Shown: positions 8,318 to 17,067, counted from the stretch's first letter. The stretch is DNA of 64,000 nt from Pseudomonas sp. Gutcm_11s (GCF_028649395.1 NZ_JAQSUW010000009.1:389989-453988); one strand, 5' to 3'. Numbers and translations are program-made. Notes: generated by a model from the letters alone, not told the origin.

Positions 8318-9193
8318 ATGCAGAAACTACTCGGAGCTTTCATCATCATCGGCTGCGTGCTGGGCGGTTACGTCATGGCACACGGTCAGCTGGCCACGCT
8401 CTGGCAGCCGGCGGAGATCATCATCATCCTCGGCGCCGGCCTGGGCAGCCTGGTCGTCGGCAACCCCAAGGAAGTCCTGCACGAGATGCTGCTGCAGATC
8501 CGCGAAGTGCTGGCGTACAAGCGCCGTGGCGAGGAGTTCCAGCGCCAGTTGCTGATGCTGCTCTACGAGCTGCTGGAGATGGTCGATGCCGGCGGCCTCA
8601 AGGTGCTCGACGAGCACATCGAGGAGCCGGAACAGAGCGAGCTGTTCAGCAAGTACCCGCTGATCCTGGCCGAAGACAACCTGATGTTCTTCATCGCCGA
8701 CAACTTCCGCCTGATGGCCATGGGCAAGATCAGCGCCCACGAGCTGGAAGGCTTCCTCGAGCAGGAGCTCGAGGCCATGGAGCACAACCTGCTGCAGCCG
8801 TCGCGCTCGCTGCACAAGATCGGCGAATCGATGCCCGGCTTCGGCATCCTCGCGGCGATCATGGGCATCGTCATCACCATGGGCAACATCGGTGGCTCGG
8901 TGGCCGAGATCGGCGCCCACGTGGCGGCGGCCCTGGTCGGTACCTTCTACGGCATCTTCATGTGCTACTGCCTGATGGAGCCGCTGTCCAACGCCATGGC
9001 CCAGCGCATCAAGACCGAGATGTCGGCGCTGGAATGCGTGCGCACCACCCTGGTCGCCCACGTCGCTGGCAAGCCCACGCTGCTGGCGGTGGACGCTGGG
9101 CGCAAGCTGATCGAGCAGGACGTCAAACCCACCTTCAAGCGCCTCGAGACCTGGGTCACCGAGTATGAGGAAGCGCGGGACGCCCTGGCATGA
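8318..9193 (+). CDS. motA: Stator protein MotA (LafT type)
   Basis: MotA is the ion-channel stator subunit whose cytoplasmic loop pushes on FliG. The 291-residue product starts with two membrane helices (LLGAFIIIGCVLGGYVMA and AEIIIILGAGLGSLVVG). It then has the large cytoplasmic loop with charged residues, and the second helix pair GFGILAAIMGIVITMGNIGG and VAAALVGTFYGIFMCYCLMEPL. Its stop overlaps motB by four bases. Family features suggest a proton-type stator, though ion choice cannot be proven from sequence here. Confidence 0.93.
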   Translation: MQKLLGAFIIIGCVLGGYVMAHGQLATLWQPAEIIIILGAGLGSLVVGNPKEVLHEMLLQIREVLAYKRRGEEFQRQLLMLLYELLEMVDAGGLKVLDEHIEEPEQSELFSKYPLILAEDNLMFFIADNFRLMAMGKISAHELEGFLEQELEAMEHNLLQPSRSLHKIGESMPGFGILAAIMGIVITMGNIGGSVAEIGAHVAAALVGTFYGIFMCYCLMEPLSNAMAQRIKTEMSALECVRTTLVAHVAGKPTLLAVDAGRKLIEQDVKPTFKRLETWVTEYEEARDALA

Positions 9194-10185
9194 GAGGCAA
9201 CAGGAAGGGCGCCGCGCATGAGGTGATCGTCAAGCGGCGCGGGCGCAAGAATCACCACGAGGAGCACGGCGGCGCCTGGAAGGTGGCGTTCGCCGACTTC
9301 ACCATGGCCATGATGGCTCTGTTCATGGTGCTGTGGGTCATCCAGCCGCAGATGAAGCTGGAGAACCCGTCCTACGGCGACGAGCAGAGCAACCCGCTGC
9401 TCGATGGCGGCGCCGGCGTGTTCGACAGCGCCAACACGCGTCCCATCGAGTTCGAGGGCAGCCACACGCGCAAGGACTTCGACACCCAGAAAGACGCCGC
9501 GCAGGCCTCGCTGCTGGGTAAGCCGCAGCAGACCGACGCAGCTGCCGCAGCGACGGAGGCCGGGCAGCCTAGCGACAGCCGCCGCTACAACAGCAGCGAG
9601 GATCTCAAGGAACTGGCCGCGCTGGTGCGCGAGGTCTCCGGCCAGGTCGACGCGCTGGCCAATATCGAGGTCGAGGTGGTGCCGCAGGGCTTGCGCATCC
9701 TGATCAAGGACGACCAGCAACGCTTCATGTTCAGCCGTGGCAGCGCCAAGCTCGATCCACACTTCCACAAGCTGCTCGGTGCGCTGTCCGGGGTGCTGGC
9801 CAAGGTCGACAACAAGCTGATCATCAGCGGCCATACCGACGCGGTGCCCTACCGTGGCAACGCCGGCTACAACAACTGGAATCTCTCCGGCGACCGCGCC
9901 CTGCGTGCGCGCAACGTGCTGGTCGAGACCGGCCTGCCGCCGCTGCACGTGTTGCAGGTGGCGGCCCAGGCCGACGTCATGCCGCTACGCCCGGAGGACC
10001 CGGAGAACGGCGCCAACCGGCGCATCGAGCTGCTGCTGCTGACCACCCGCGCCGAGCATCTCTACCGCGACCTGTTCGGCGAGAGCTACGCCGCCCAGGT
10101 GCACTACTCGCAGCAGGGTGCGCGCTTCGTCGAGGGCCAGCAGAAGGCCGCGGCCGACGCCGAGGCGGAGAAGGGCAAGCTGTGA
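9190..10185 (+). CDS. motB: Stator protein MotB (LafU type)
   Basis: MotB anchors the stator to peptidoglycan and carries the ion-binding aspartate. The 331-residue protein has a charged N-terminus, one membrane helix with the key Asp (D36 in VAFADFTMAMMALFMVLWV), a plug/linker region, and a C-terminal OmpA-like domain (IISGHTDAVPYRG, NWNLSGDRALRARNVLV, NRRIELLLL). It overlaps motA by ATGA. The stop is separated by one base from the end of the convergent gene on the other strand, so the two transcription units meet back to back. Confidence 0.93.
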   Translation: MRGNRKGAAHEVIVKRRGRKNHHEEHGGAWKVAFADFTMAMMALFMVLWVIQPQMKLENPSYGDEQSNPLLDGGAGVFDSANTRPIEFEGSHTRKDFDTQKDAAQASLLGKPQQTDAAAAATEAGQPSDSRRYNSSEDLKELAALVREVSGQVDALANIEVEVVPQGLRILIKDDQQRFMFSRGSAKLDPHFHKLLGALSGVLAKVDNKLIISGHTDAVPYRGNAGYNNWNLSGDRALRARNVLVETGLPPLHVLQVAAQADVMPLRPEDPENGANRRIELLLLTTRAEHLYRDLFGESYAAQVHYSQQGARFVEGQQKAAADAEAEKGKL

Positions 10186-10186
10186 C

Positions 10187-10648
10187 TCAGAGACCGTCGC
10201 TGCGGCAGTACAGCTGACGGGTCTCCACGGCGATCAGGCAGGGGCCGGCCGGACGCAAATTGATGACCGAGTTGGCCTCGGTGCTGTACAGCAGGTTGAA
10301 CAGCACGTGGTTGTCCAGCCGCGAGGCCTGGCTCAACTCGGCCACCTCGCCTTTGTCCACGCGCAGGCGCAGATTGCCGGAGAACGCCGACTCGACCTCG
10401 CCCGAGGTCTTGAGAATGGTATCGCCCTGGCGGCTCATGGCGTAGAAACGCCCGTCCTTGATCAGCATGCTGTGGCTGACCGAAAGCACCTGGCCATCGC
10501 GTTGCACCACGCTGCCGGCGGACTCGTAGCGGCCGTTGAACTCGCCACTCGACTGGAAGTTGTACCAGGCCAGCACGAGGCACAGCAGCAGGCCCAGGAG
10601 CAGGGCGCAGCCCAGCAGCAGCCAACGGCAGATATAGCGCGGAATCAT
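10187..10648 (-). CDS. Small membrane protein paired with the ToxR-like regulator (FidL/ToxS-like)
   Basis: The 153-residue product has one N-terminal membrane helix (WLLLGCALLLGLLLCLVLAWY) and a periplasmic domain rich in beta-type residues with two cysteines near the end (GPCLIAVETRQLYCRSDG). It overlaps the upstream membrane regulator gene by four bases, so the two are translated together. ToxR-type regulators often act with such a partner (ToxS, TcpH), and FidL-like membrane proteins accompany some Flag-2 regulators. The exact family is uncertain, and the role as a sensor partner is inferred from pairing and topology. Confidence 0.6.
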   Translation of the reverse strand: MIPRYICRWLLLGCALLLGLLLCLVLAWYNFQSSGEFNGRYESAGSVVQRDGQVLSVSHSMLIKDGRFYAMSRQGDTILKTSGEVESAFSGNLRLRVDKGEVAELSQASRLDNHVLFNLLYSTEANSVINLRPAGPCLIAVETRQLYCRSDGL

Positions 10649-11478
10649 TGCAGGCAGCCTCGCAGCAGCTGGTCGCCGACCTTGGTCAGCTGCGTTTCGT
10701 CTATCACCAGCCAGCTGTTGCTGCCATCGCCACGGGTGCAGAGCATTTCATAGAGATCGGCGGTCTTGGCGAAGCGGACCCTGGCCGGGTTCTCCGCCAG
10801 TTCCGCCAGGTGTGCGCTGAACGCGGAGGTGTTGTCCAGCAGCTCGGCCAGGCCTTCGGCGCTGGGGCTGGAGTAGGTGAAGTGCAGCTTGCCCACCTGC
10901 CGCTCCTGGCGCGCCACCGGCGTCTGGAACAGTGCGTAGTGGATGCTCGACAGCACCAGTGCGCCGAGGCAGAGCAGGGTGCCGATGCACAACACCACAC
11001 CGTACAGGCGGCGCTGCGCCGAGGTCAGTGGCGGGCGCGGCGCCAGTTCCGCTGCCTCGCCTTCTGGCGTGGCTTCGGCCTCGGGCTCCGACGGCGCGTT
11101 CAGGCACTTGGGATTGAACATGTAGCCGCGGCGCGGCAGGGTCTGGATGATCTCGCGGCGCTTCTCGTCGCCGAGTAGCTGGCGCAGGGTGTAGACCTGC
11201 TGGTTGAGGCTGCCCTGGCCGACCACGCGATCACTCCAGGCGTAGGCGAGCAGCTCCTCGCGCGGCACCACTTCCCCCGGGAAACGCAGCAGTCGCTCCA
11301 GCAGGCGGCTGCCGGAAAAGCCCAGGTCGACCTTCTCCTCGTTGCCGTTGCGCTGCAGTACCAGCTGGTAGTGCGCCGGGTGGAAATGCGCGTGACAGTC
11401 CGCCCAGCCGGTGCGGATCACCAGCGTGGGAGCGCCCTCGGGCGGGGTCGATGACTGTGGTGCGGGGCTGGTCGTCAT
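10645..11478 (-). CDS. Membrane-anchored ToxR/CadC-type transcription regulator (LafZ-like)
   Basis: The 277-residue protein has an N-terminal OmpR/PhoB-type winged-helix domain (about 20-115). It is recognisable from LLERLLRFPGEVVPREELL, GQGSLNQQVYTLRQLLGD and IIQTLPRRGYMF. A Pro/Glu-rich linker follows, then one membrane helix (LYGVVLCIGTLLCLGALVLSS) and a periplasmic domain. It therefore reads a periplasmic signal and acts on DNA without a kinase. A transmembrane regulator, LafZ, occupies a comparable place near flagellin in E. coli Flag-2. Targets are unknown; the neighbouring flagellin and flgA genes are candidates. Confidence 0.8.
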   Translation of the reverse strand: MTTSPAPQSSTPPEGAPTLVIRTGWADCHAHFHPAHYQLVLQRNGNEEKVDLGFSGSRLLERLLRFPGEVVPREELLAYAWSDRVVGQGSLNQQVYTLRQLLGDEKRREIIQTLPRRGYMFNPKCLNAPSEPEAEATPEGEAAELAPRPPLTSAQRRLYGVVLCIGTLLCLGALVLSSIHYALFQTPVARQERQVGKLHFTYSSPSAEGLAELLDNTSAFSAHLAELAENPARVRFAKTADLYEMLCTRGDGSNSWLVIDETQLTKVGDQLLRGCLQ

Positions 11479-11539
11479 GATGTCGGGGACGGTTTTCTAA
11501 CCTTGCGTATTAAGGAAGACACAAAAGGGCGACATTTTG

Positions 11540-11547
11540 ACGTCATG
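11540..11547. promoter_or_regulatory. TGACGTCA palindrome upstream of the ToxR-like gene
   Basis: A perfect eight-base palindrome about 60 bases upstream of the regulator ATG, in AT-richer DNA than its surroundings. It could be an operator for auto-regulation, but no matching site was recognised elsewhere and the function is a guess. Confidence 0.2.
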
Positions 11548-11649
11548 ATTTTGTTGTCACAAGTCCTGTTTCAGAAGCATGCCTCTGGACGGTCTTGGCG
11601 ATTAGTCGTATTGCGGCATCGCGAGGGGCCGGCTAGCTAGAAGCTAGCG

Positions 11650-11680
11650 GAAAAACAAACGCCCCGCACGAGGCGGGGCG
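11650..11680 (-). terminator. Rho-independent terminator of the flagellin gene
   Basis: On the minus strand an eight-pair stem CGCCCCGC/GCGGGGCG with a five-base loop is followed by TTTGTTTTT. It lies about 30 bases downstream of the lafA stop, the right place to end a strong monocistronic flagellin message. Confidence 0.85.
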
Positions 11681-11709
11681 CTGTTGAAGCGGTATGCGCT
11701 GCGGGGGGA

Positions 11710-12597
11710 TTAGCCCAGCAGGGACATGACCATGCCTGGCATCTGGCCGGCTTGCTTGAGCATGGAGATGCCGGACTGCAGCAGCATGCTGTTCTTGGTC
11801 ATGTTGGCGCTTTCCTGAGCGAAGTCGGCATCCATGATGCGACCTTTGGCCATGTCGGTGTTGTCCTTCATGTTGCTCAGGTTGTTGGCGGTGTGGTTCA
11901 GGCGGTTGATGGTGGCGCCGAACTGGGAACGCAGGGTGCCTACGGCGTCCAGAGCGGTTTTGACCAGGTCGATGGTGGCGTTGGCGGCACCAGTGATCTC
12001 GGTACCGGCGGTGGCGGCGCTACCAGCGGTGTAGACGGTGGACATGCCGTCCAGGGCGTCGGTCAGGGTCTGGATGGCGTCCGTACCGGCAGCGGTCAGG
12101 TCCAGGGTCATGGTTTCGGCGGAGGTGGAGCCGATCTGGAAGTCGACGGCGGCGGCGAACTTGCCAGCGCTGTTGTCCTTGCTGAACAGGGCTTCACCGG
12201 CGTAGCTGGTGTTGTCCATGATGTTGGCCAGCTCTTCGCCCAGCTGGTCGTACTCGGCCTGCAGGGAGTCCAGGTCGTCGGCGCTGTTGGTGCCGTTGGC
12301 GCCCTGGGTGGCCAGGTCTTTCATGCGCTGCAGGATGTCGGTCATTTCGCTGAACGCGCCTTCGGCGGTCTGCAGCAGGGACACGGAATCGTTGGTGTTG
12401 CGGATGGCTACGGCCATGCCGCGGGACTGAGCGTTCAGACGGGTGGCGATCTGCAGGCCGGCGGCGTCGTCGGCGGCGCTGTTGACGCGCAGGCCGGTGC
12501 CCAGGCGCTGCTGGTTGGTGCTCAGGGAGTTGTTGGTCTTGGTCAGGTTGGTTTGGGTGACCAGGGAGGAGTAGTTGGTGTGGATCGACAGAGCCAT
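11710..12597 (-). CDS. lafA: Lateral-type flagellin (LafA)
   Basis: The 295-residue flagellin forms the filament. The conserved N-terminal D0/D1 region (LSIHTNYSSLVTQTNLTKTN, RLGTGLRVNSAADDAAGL, QIATRLNAQ) and the C-terminal one (MDADFAQESANMTKNSMLLQ, MLKQAGQMPGMVMSLLG) flank a short middle. It is compact compared with typical polar Pseudomonas flagellins. The single flagellin gene has its own terminator and a good ribosome site (AAGGA) and stands opposite the motility operon. No convincing sigma-28 promoter was found upstream. FliS and FliD are the expected partners. Confidence 0.93.
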   Translation of the reverse strand: MALSIHTNYSSLVTQTNLTKTNNSLSTNQQRLGTGLRVNSAADDAAGLQIATRLNAQSRGMAVAIRNTNDSVSLLQTAEGAFSEMTDILQRMKDLATQGANGTNSADDLDSLQAEYDQLGEELANIMDNTSYAGEALFSKDNSAGKFAAAVDFQIGSTSAETMTLDLTAAGTDAIQTLTDALDGMSTVYTAGSAATAGTEITGAANATIDLVKTALDAVGTLRSQFGATINRLNHTANNLSNMKDNTDMAKGRIMDADFAQESANMTKNSMLLQSGISMLKQAGQMPGMVMSLLG

Positions 12598-12753
12598 GAT
12601 GGAAATCCTTCGTGCAAGTGGGCTTGTGTGAAGCTGGCTTTGATCGCCTGCTGAAGGGGTAAGGCGACAGGCCCGTCGAAGGCATTAAACGGATTTCGAA
12701 AATTTTTGGCGCCATGCTTCCGCCGCGATGGCGGAGCCGCGCCGTGGCGGGCT

Positions 12754-13536
12754 TCAGCGCAGGATGCTGCTGACCACGCCGCTCTCCAGCACCTGGGCGT
12801 CGATGACCTTTTCGCTGGACAGATTGCGCACGCGGATCACCTCGCCCTGTTTGCCGTCGGCCAGGGCTTCGCCATTGGCGCTGGCCTGAATGCCGTCCTG
12901 GCTGGCGACGATCTTCACCTTGTCGCCACGGCGTACCAGCAGCGCCACGTCGAGCAGGCTCGGGTTGATCAGCTGGCCGGCGCGCAGGCGGCGCTTGGCG
13001 CTCTGCCCGACGACCTGCTCGATGCTATTGAAGAAGCCGCGACGTGCCTTGCCCAGGTCGGTGCGCTCCAGGCGCAGGTCGGCCGCGGCAATGGTCTGGT
13101 CGCGCTCGACCACGCGCAGGGCGACGACCATCGGCAGGTAGACCTGGGCCTGGCTGAGCAGAGTGGCTTGCCAGCCGGCCTGGGCGCAGCGCAGCTGGAA
13201 GCGCTGGCGCTGCAGCGGGTCGGGATCGCCGGCGACGCGTTCCACGCTCGGCGCCTGCGGGCAGGGCGCGGCCGGCGCGTTGCCGAGCAACTGCTGCTGC
13301 AGATGGTATTCCATGCCTTGCCAGCCTTGTGTCCGTGCGTGGCTCTCGAGCAGATCGCGCATCGGTGCGGCGACGGCATCTTCCAATTGTTGCTGCGCGG
13401 TCTCGGCGGCCTCGGCCGAGAGCAGCACGCCTCCCAGCAGCAGGGCGGAAACGGCGCTTCCCCTTGCCCGGCGGCTGACGCGGAAAAGCGAAGCGAGATT
13501 TCCCATACGGCTTTTCTTTTCTTCTATTTTCTTCAT
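12754..13536 (-). CDS. flgA: P-ring assembly chaperone FlgA
   Basis: FlgA is a periplasmic chaperone that helps FlgI form the P ring in the peptidoglycan. The 260-residue form has a signal-like hydrophobic segment (SAVSALLLGGVLLSAEAAE). The C-terminal SAF/FlgA domain is also visible: VVERDQTIAAADLRLERTDL, RRLRAGQLINPSLLD, VRRGDKVKIV, GEALADGKQGEVIRVRN. An internal ATG at codon 11 (13506) would give a more typical signal peptide and is a real alternative start. It is divergent from flgB, its usual neighbour. Confidence 0.88.
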   Translation of the reverse strand: MKKIEEKKSRMGNLASLFRVSRRARGSAVSALLLGGVLLSAEAAETAQQQLEDAVAAPMRDLLESHARTQGWQGMEYHLQQQLLGNAPAAPCPQAPSVERVAGDPDPLQRQRFQLRCAQAGWQATLLSQAQVYLPMVVALRVVERDQTIAAADLRLERTDLGKARRGFFNSIEQVVGQSAKRRLRAGQLINPSLLDVALLVRRGDKVKIVASQDGIQASANGEALADGKQGEVIRVRNLSSEKVIDAQVLESGVVSSILR

Positions 13537-13568
13537 TTAAATCAGCATCTTACGAATAAATAAAAGGC

Positions 13569-13585
13569 CGGCACGGTTTGTGCTC
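13569..13585 (+). promoter_or_regulatory. Sigma-54 (-24/-12) promoter candidate for the flgB operon
   Basis: CGGCACGGTTTGTGCTC has GG and GC exactly 10 bases apart (13570-13571 and 13582-13583) and the GGCACG core of the -24 box. It lies about 40 bases before flgB in the flgA-flgB gap, oriented toward flgB. Confidence 0.65.
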
Positions 13586-13625
13586 AATGACCCGCAAGCG
13601 AATTTTGGTCGAGAGGTAAGCGGGC

Positions 13626-13991
13626 ATGAGTATAAGGGTTGAGGAGGCGCTGGGCGTGCACACGCGAGCGCTGGAGTTGCGCATGCAGCGCAGCGAGATT
13701 CTCGCCGCCAACCTGGCCAACGAGGACACCCCGGGCTTCCAGGCGCGCGACATCGATTTCGCCGCCGAGATGCGCCGGCTCGAGCATGCGCCTGCCGATC
13801 AGGTGCGCGCCGCGCTGGACGACGGCCAGCTGAAGTTCCGCGTGCCGCACCAGCCCTCGCAGGACGGCAACAGCGTCGAGGCTGGTGTCGAGCAGGCCGA
13901 ATTCTCGCGCAACTCCATGGACTTCCAGACCAGCCTGACCTTCCTCGGCATGAAGTTCCGTGGCCTCCGACAAGCCATCGAAGGACGCTGA
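13626..13991 (+). CDS. flgB: Flagellar proximal rod protein FlgB
   Basis: FlgB is an inner rod subunit. The 121-residue protein has the rod-family N-terminal motif (LRMQRSEILAANLANEDTPGF) and a C-terminal EFSRNSMDFQTSLTFL segment. It opens the flgBCDEFGHIJKL operon behind a sigma-54-type promoter, and flgC starts five bases after its stop. Length is normal for the family. Confidence 0.94.
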   Translation: MSIRVEEALGVHTRALELRMQRSEILAANLANEDTPGFQARDIDFAAEMRRLEHAPADQVRAALDDGQLKFRVPHQPSQDGNSVEAGVEQAEFSRNSMDFQTSLTFLGMKFRGLRQAIEGR

Positions 13992-13996
13992 TCGCC

Positions 13997-14425
13997 ATGG
14001 CATTCGACTCCATCTATCGCATCGCCGGTTCGGCGATGAATGCGCAGACCGTGCGCCTCAACACCGTGGCCAGCAACCTGGCCAACGCCGACTCCGCCGC
14101 GGCCAGCGCCGAGGATGTGTACAAGGCGCGCAAGCCGCTGTTCGCCGCGGTGTACGGCAATGACGAACTGACTCGCGACGTCGGCATGGGCGGCGCCCAT
14201 GTGCAGGTGCTCGACGTGGTCACCTCCGGGCGTGACCCGCAGCGCCGCTACGAGCCGGGCAACCCGCTGGCCGACCGCGACGGCTACGTGTTCTACCCGG
14301 ACGTCAACGAGATCGAGGAAATGACCGACATGATGTCGGCCACCCGCAGCTTCGAGACCAACGTCGAAGTGCTCAATCGCATCAAGAGCATGCAGCAGGG
14401 CCTGCTCAAACTGGGAGAGTCCTGA
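13997..14425 (+). CDS. flgC: Flagellar proximal rod protein FlgC
   Basis: FlgC is the second rod subunit. The 142-residue product has the N-terminal SAMNAQTVRLNTVASNLANADSAA motif in two adjoining parts and the family C-terminus (NEIEEMTDMMSATRSFETN, VEVLNRIKSMQQGLL). Its final stop base overlaps the first base of the flgD ATG (TGATG junction). Confidence 0.94.
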   Translation: MAFDSIYRIAGSAMNAQTVRLNTVASNLANADSAAASAEDVYKARKPLFAAVYGNDELTRDVGMGGAHVQVLDVVTSGRDPQRRYEPGNPLADRDGYVFYPDVNEIEEMTDMMSATRSFETNVEVLNRIKSMQQGLLKLGES

Positions 14426-15102
14426 TGGCCACCGTCAACGCCACCAGCCAGAGCGGCACCAGCTACAGCACCGATGACAGCATCAAGCAGGCGGTCAACC
14501 TGAGCGAAGCGACCCAGCTGGAGAACAGCTTCATCAGCCTGATGGTCGCGCAGATCCAGTACCAGGACCCGACCAACCCGGTGGACAGCACCGAGTTCCT
14601 CAACCAGTTCTCCGCCATGAGCCAGGTCAAGAGCATGGAGAACATGGCGAGCCTGGCGCAGAACAACCTGATCCTCACCGACAACCTGCAGACCCTCACC
14701 GCCGCCGGCCTGGTCGGCCAGCAGGTGAAGGTGGCGGTGGACAGCCTGGAACTCGGCGGCGAGGTGGTCGCAGGCCAGCTCAACATGCAGCACGCCTCCG
14801 GCACCACCACCCTGGTGCTGACCGACGCCAGCGGCGTCAAGACCAAGATCCAGCTCGGCCCGCAGGAGCCGGGGCTGGCCGATTTCCGCATCGACCCGCA
14901 GGCCCTCGGCCTGGCGCCTGGCAGCTACGGCGTGACGGTCGAGACCGACAGCGGCGAGGAGCCCAAGGTGGAGATCAGCGGCCTGGTCAACAACGTGCGG
15001 GTCAGCGCCGACGGTCCGGTGCTGGACGTACAGGGCGCCGGCTCGGTGCCGTTCTACAACATCGTCGAATTCGGCCAGCACGCCTCCGTCGCGGCGCTGT
15101 GA
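14425..15102 (+). CDS. flgD: Hook cap / scaffold protein FlgD
   Basis: FlgD caps the growing hook and is discarded when the hook is complete. The 225-residue protein has the conserved N-terminal signature (LENSFISLMVAQIQYQDPTN, FLNQFSAMSQVKSMENM) and the Ig-like C-terminal domains seen in FlgD. Overlapping its start with the flgC stop suggests coupled translation. Size and position are standard. Confidence 0.94.
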   Translation: MATVNATSQSGTSYSTDDSIKQAVNLSEATQLENSFISLMVAQIQYQDPTNPVDSTEFLNQFSAMSQVKSMENMASLAQNNLILTDNLQTLTAAGLVGQQVKVAVDSLELGGEVVAGQLNMQHASGTTTLVLTDASGVKTKIQLGPQEPGLADFRIDPQALGLAPGSYGVTVETDSGEEPKVEISGLVNNVRVSADGPVLDVQGAGSVPFYNIVEFGQHASVAAL

Positions 15103-15134
15103 TTGCACCTTTGCGAATCCAAGAGGTTTAAGAC

Positions 15135-16322
15135 ATGAGCTTCAATATCGCCCTGACCGGCCTCAACGCGGTCAACGAACAGCTGGACACCATCAGCCAC
15201 AACATCGCCAACGTCGGCACCACCGGCTTCAAGTCGTCGCGCACCGAGTTCGGCAGCGTGTATGCCGACAGCCAGGCCATGGGCGTGGAAGTGATCGGCA
15301 CCACCCAGAGCATCAGCCAGGGCGGTTCGCTGGTCAGCACCGGGCGCGGCCTGGACCTGGCCATCTCTGGCGGCGGCTTCTTCGTCACCAAGAGCACTAA
15401 CGGCGACATCAGCTACACCCGCGCCGGTGTGTTCGGCACCGACAACGCCAACTTCATCACCAACAACCTGGGGCAGAAGGTCCAGGGCTACCCGGTGGAT
15501 GCCAACGGCAACCTGCTGGTCGGCGCCATGGGCGACCTGCAGCTGCAGAGCGCCAACCTGCCGGCCAAGGCCACCGACACCCTGGCCTTCGTCGCCAACC
15601 TGGATGCCAACGAGGCGGTGCCGACCGTGGCGCCGTTCGACCCGGCCAACGCCGACACCTTCAACTCCACCTACACCACCAAGGTCTACGACTCGCTGGG
15701 CAAGGAACACACCCTGACCCAGTACTTCGTCAAGACCGGCGCCAACACCTGGAACGCCCATTACTACGCTGATGGCGCCGCTGTCGGTGGCCCGCAGGCG
15801 CTGACCTTCACCACCGCCGGCACCCTGGCCACGCCGGTGGGCACGGTCAACGTCGGCTTCACTGCGCCGGGCGCCGACCCGGTCGCCATCGCCGTCGACT
15901 ACAGCGGCTCCAGCCAGTACGGCTCGGACTTCGTGGTCACCACCAACCGTGCCACCGGCTACGCCGCCGGCGAGCAGACCGGCATTGCGGTGGAGAAGGA
16001 CGGCCGCGTCTACGCCAACTACAGCAACGGTCAGCGCATGCTGCAGGGCCAGGTGGTACTCGCCACCTTCGCCAACCCCAACGGCCTGAACAACGAGAGC
16101 GGCACCGCCTGGAGCGAGACCGCCGAATCCGGCCAGCCGCTGCTCGGCATTCCCGGTGTGGGCCAGCTCGGCGTGCTCGCCGCCGGCGCCCTGGAGAGCT
16201 CCAACGTCGACCTGACTCAGCAGCTGGTCGGCCTGATGGAAGGCCAGCGCAACTACCAGGCCAACACCAAGGTGCTGTCCACCGACAAAGAGCTCACCCA
16301 AGTGCTGTTCGGCGCGATCTGA
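15135..16322 (+). CDS. flgE: Flagellar hook protein FlgE
   Basis: FlgE builds the hook that links rod and filament. The 395-residue protein carries the rod/hook N-terminus (LNAVNEQLDTISHNIANVGT, GFKSSRTEF), the hook-core GRGLDLAISGGGFFV and the C-terminal D0 helix (SSNVDLTQQLVGLMEGQRNY, QANTKVLSTDKELTQVLF). The ribosome site AGAGG lies upstream of ATG 15135. Length control would come from FliK at 5958-7034. Confidence 0.95.
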   Translation: MSFNIALTGLNAVNEQLDTISHNIANVGTTGFKSSRTEFGSVYADSQAMGVEVIGTTQSISQGGSLVSTGRGLDLAISGGGFFVTKSTNGDISYTRAGVFGTDNANFITNNLGQKVQGYPVDANGNLLVGAMGDLQLQSANLPAKATDTLAFVANLDANEAVPTVAPFDPANADTFNSTYTTKVYDSLGKEHTLTQYFVKTGANTWNAHYYADGAAVGGPQALTFTTAGTLATPVGTVNVGFTAPGADPVAIAVDYSGSSQYGSDFVVTTNRATGYAAGEQTGIAVEKDGRVYANYSNGQRMLQGQVVLATFANPNGLNNESGTAWSETAESGQPLLGIPGVGQLGVLAAGALESSNVDLTQQLVGLMEGQRNYQANTKVLSTDKELTQVLFGAI

Positions 16323-16331
16323 GGCTGACCC

Positions 16332-17057
16332 ATGGACCGTTTGGGATACACGGCGATGACCGCCGCCAGCCGCACCATGCTTTCGCTGCAGGTGCGCGCC
16401 AACAACCTGGCCAACGTCAACACCCCGGGCTTCCGCGCCGACATGGAGCGCGCCCGTGCGGTGGACGTCGAGGGCTACGGCTACGACAGCCGGCACATGG
16501 CGGTGGTGGAGAACAACGGGGTCAACCTGACCTCAGGCAGCCTGATGGCCACCGGCCGCGACCTCGACTTTGCCGTGCGCGGCCCCGGCCTGATCGCGGT
16601 GCAGGACGCCAACGGCGAGGCTTACACCCGCCAGGGCAACATGCTGATCGACGCCAACGGCCAGCTCAGCATCAATGGCCGCGCCGTGCTCGGCGAGGGC
16701 GGGCCGATCGTGCTGCCGGAATACGACAGCCTGACCATCGGCAACGACGGCACCGTGTCCATCGTCCCGCGTGGCGACTTCGTCACCGCCGAGGTGGATC
16801 GCATCCGCCTGGTCGACGCTCCGGCCGAGGCGCTGATGAAGAACGCCGCCGGCCTGCTGGTGCGCAAGGACGGCCAGCCGGCCGAGCAGTTGGAGAACGT
16901 CAATTTGGCTAGCGGCCACCTGGAGGCCAGCAACGTTTCGGCCATCGACCAGCTGACCGCGACCATGAGCCTGAACCGTCTGTTCGAGACCCAGGTGAAG
17001 ATGATGAAGGCTGCCGAGGACTTGTCCGAGGCTGGCAACCGCATGATTCGCGGTTAA
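16332..17057 (+). CDS. flgF: Flagellar proximal rod protein FlgF
   Basis: A 241-residue rod subunit. It shows the N-terminal segment AASRTMLSLQVRANNLANVN, the central GRDLDFAVRGPGLIAVQDANG and the C-terminal SNVSAIDQLTATMSLNRLFE helix typical of FlgF. It lies between flgE and flgG in the universal order. Confidence 0.94.
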   Translation: MDRLGYTAMTAASRTMLSLQVRANNLANVNTPGFRADMERARAVDVEGYGYDSRHMAVVENNGVNLTSGSLMATGRDLDFAVRGPGLIAVQDANGEAYTRQGNMLIDANGQLSINGRAVLGEGGPIVLPEYDSLTIGNDGTVSIVPRGDFVTAEVDRIRLVDAPAEALMKNAAGLLVRKDGQPAEQLENVNLASGHLEASNVSAIDQLTATMSLNRLFETQVKMMKAAEDLSEAGNRMIRG

Positions 17058-17067
17058 GGAGAGAGTT

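Noticed and set aside
12598..12753. Sigma-28 promoter for lafA
   Set aside because: No TAAA-N15-GCCGATAA-like pair with acceptable spacing was found; TTTAA near 12687 and TGTCGCC nearby do not fit.
13537..13625. Sigma-54 promoter directed at flgA
   Set aside because: No GG-N10-GC match on the minus strand in this gap; only the flgB-directed one fits.
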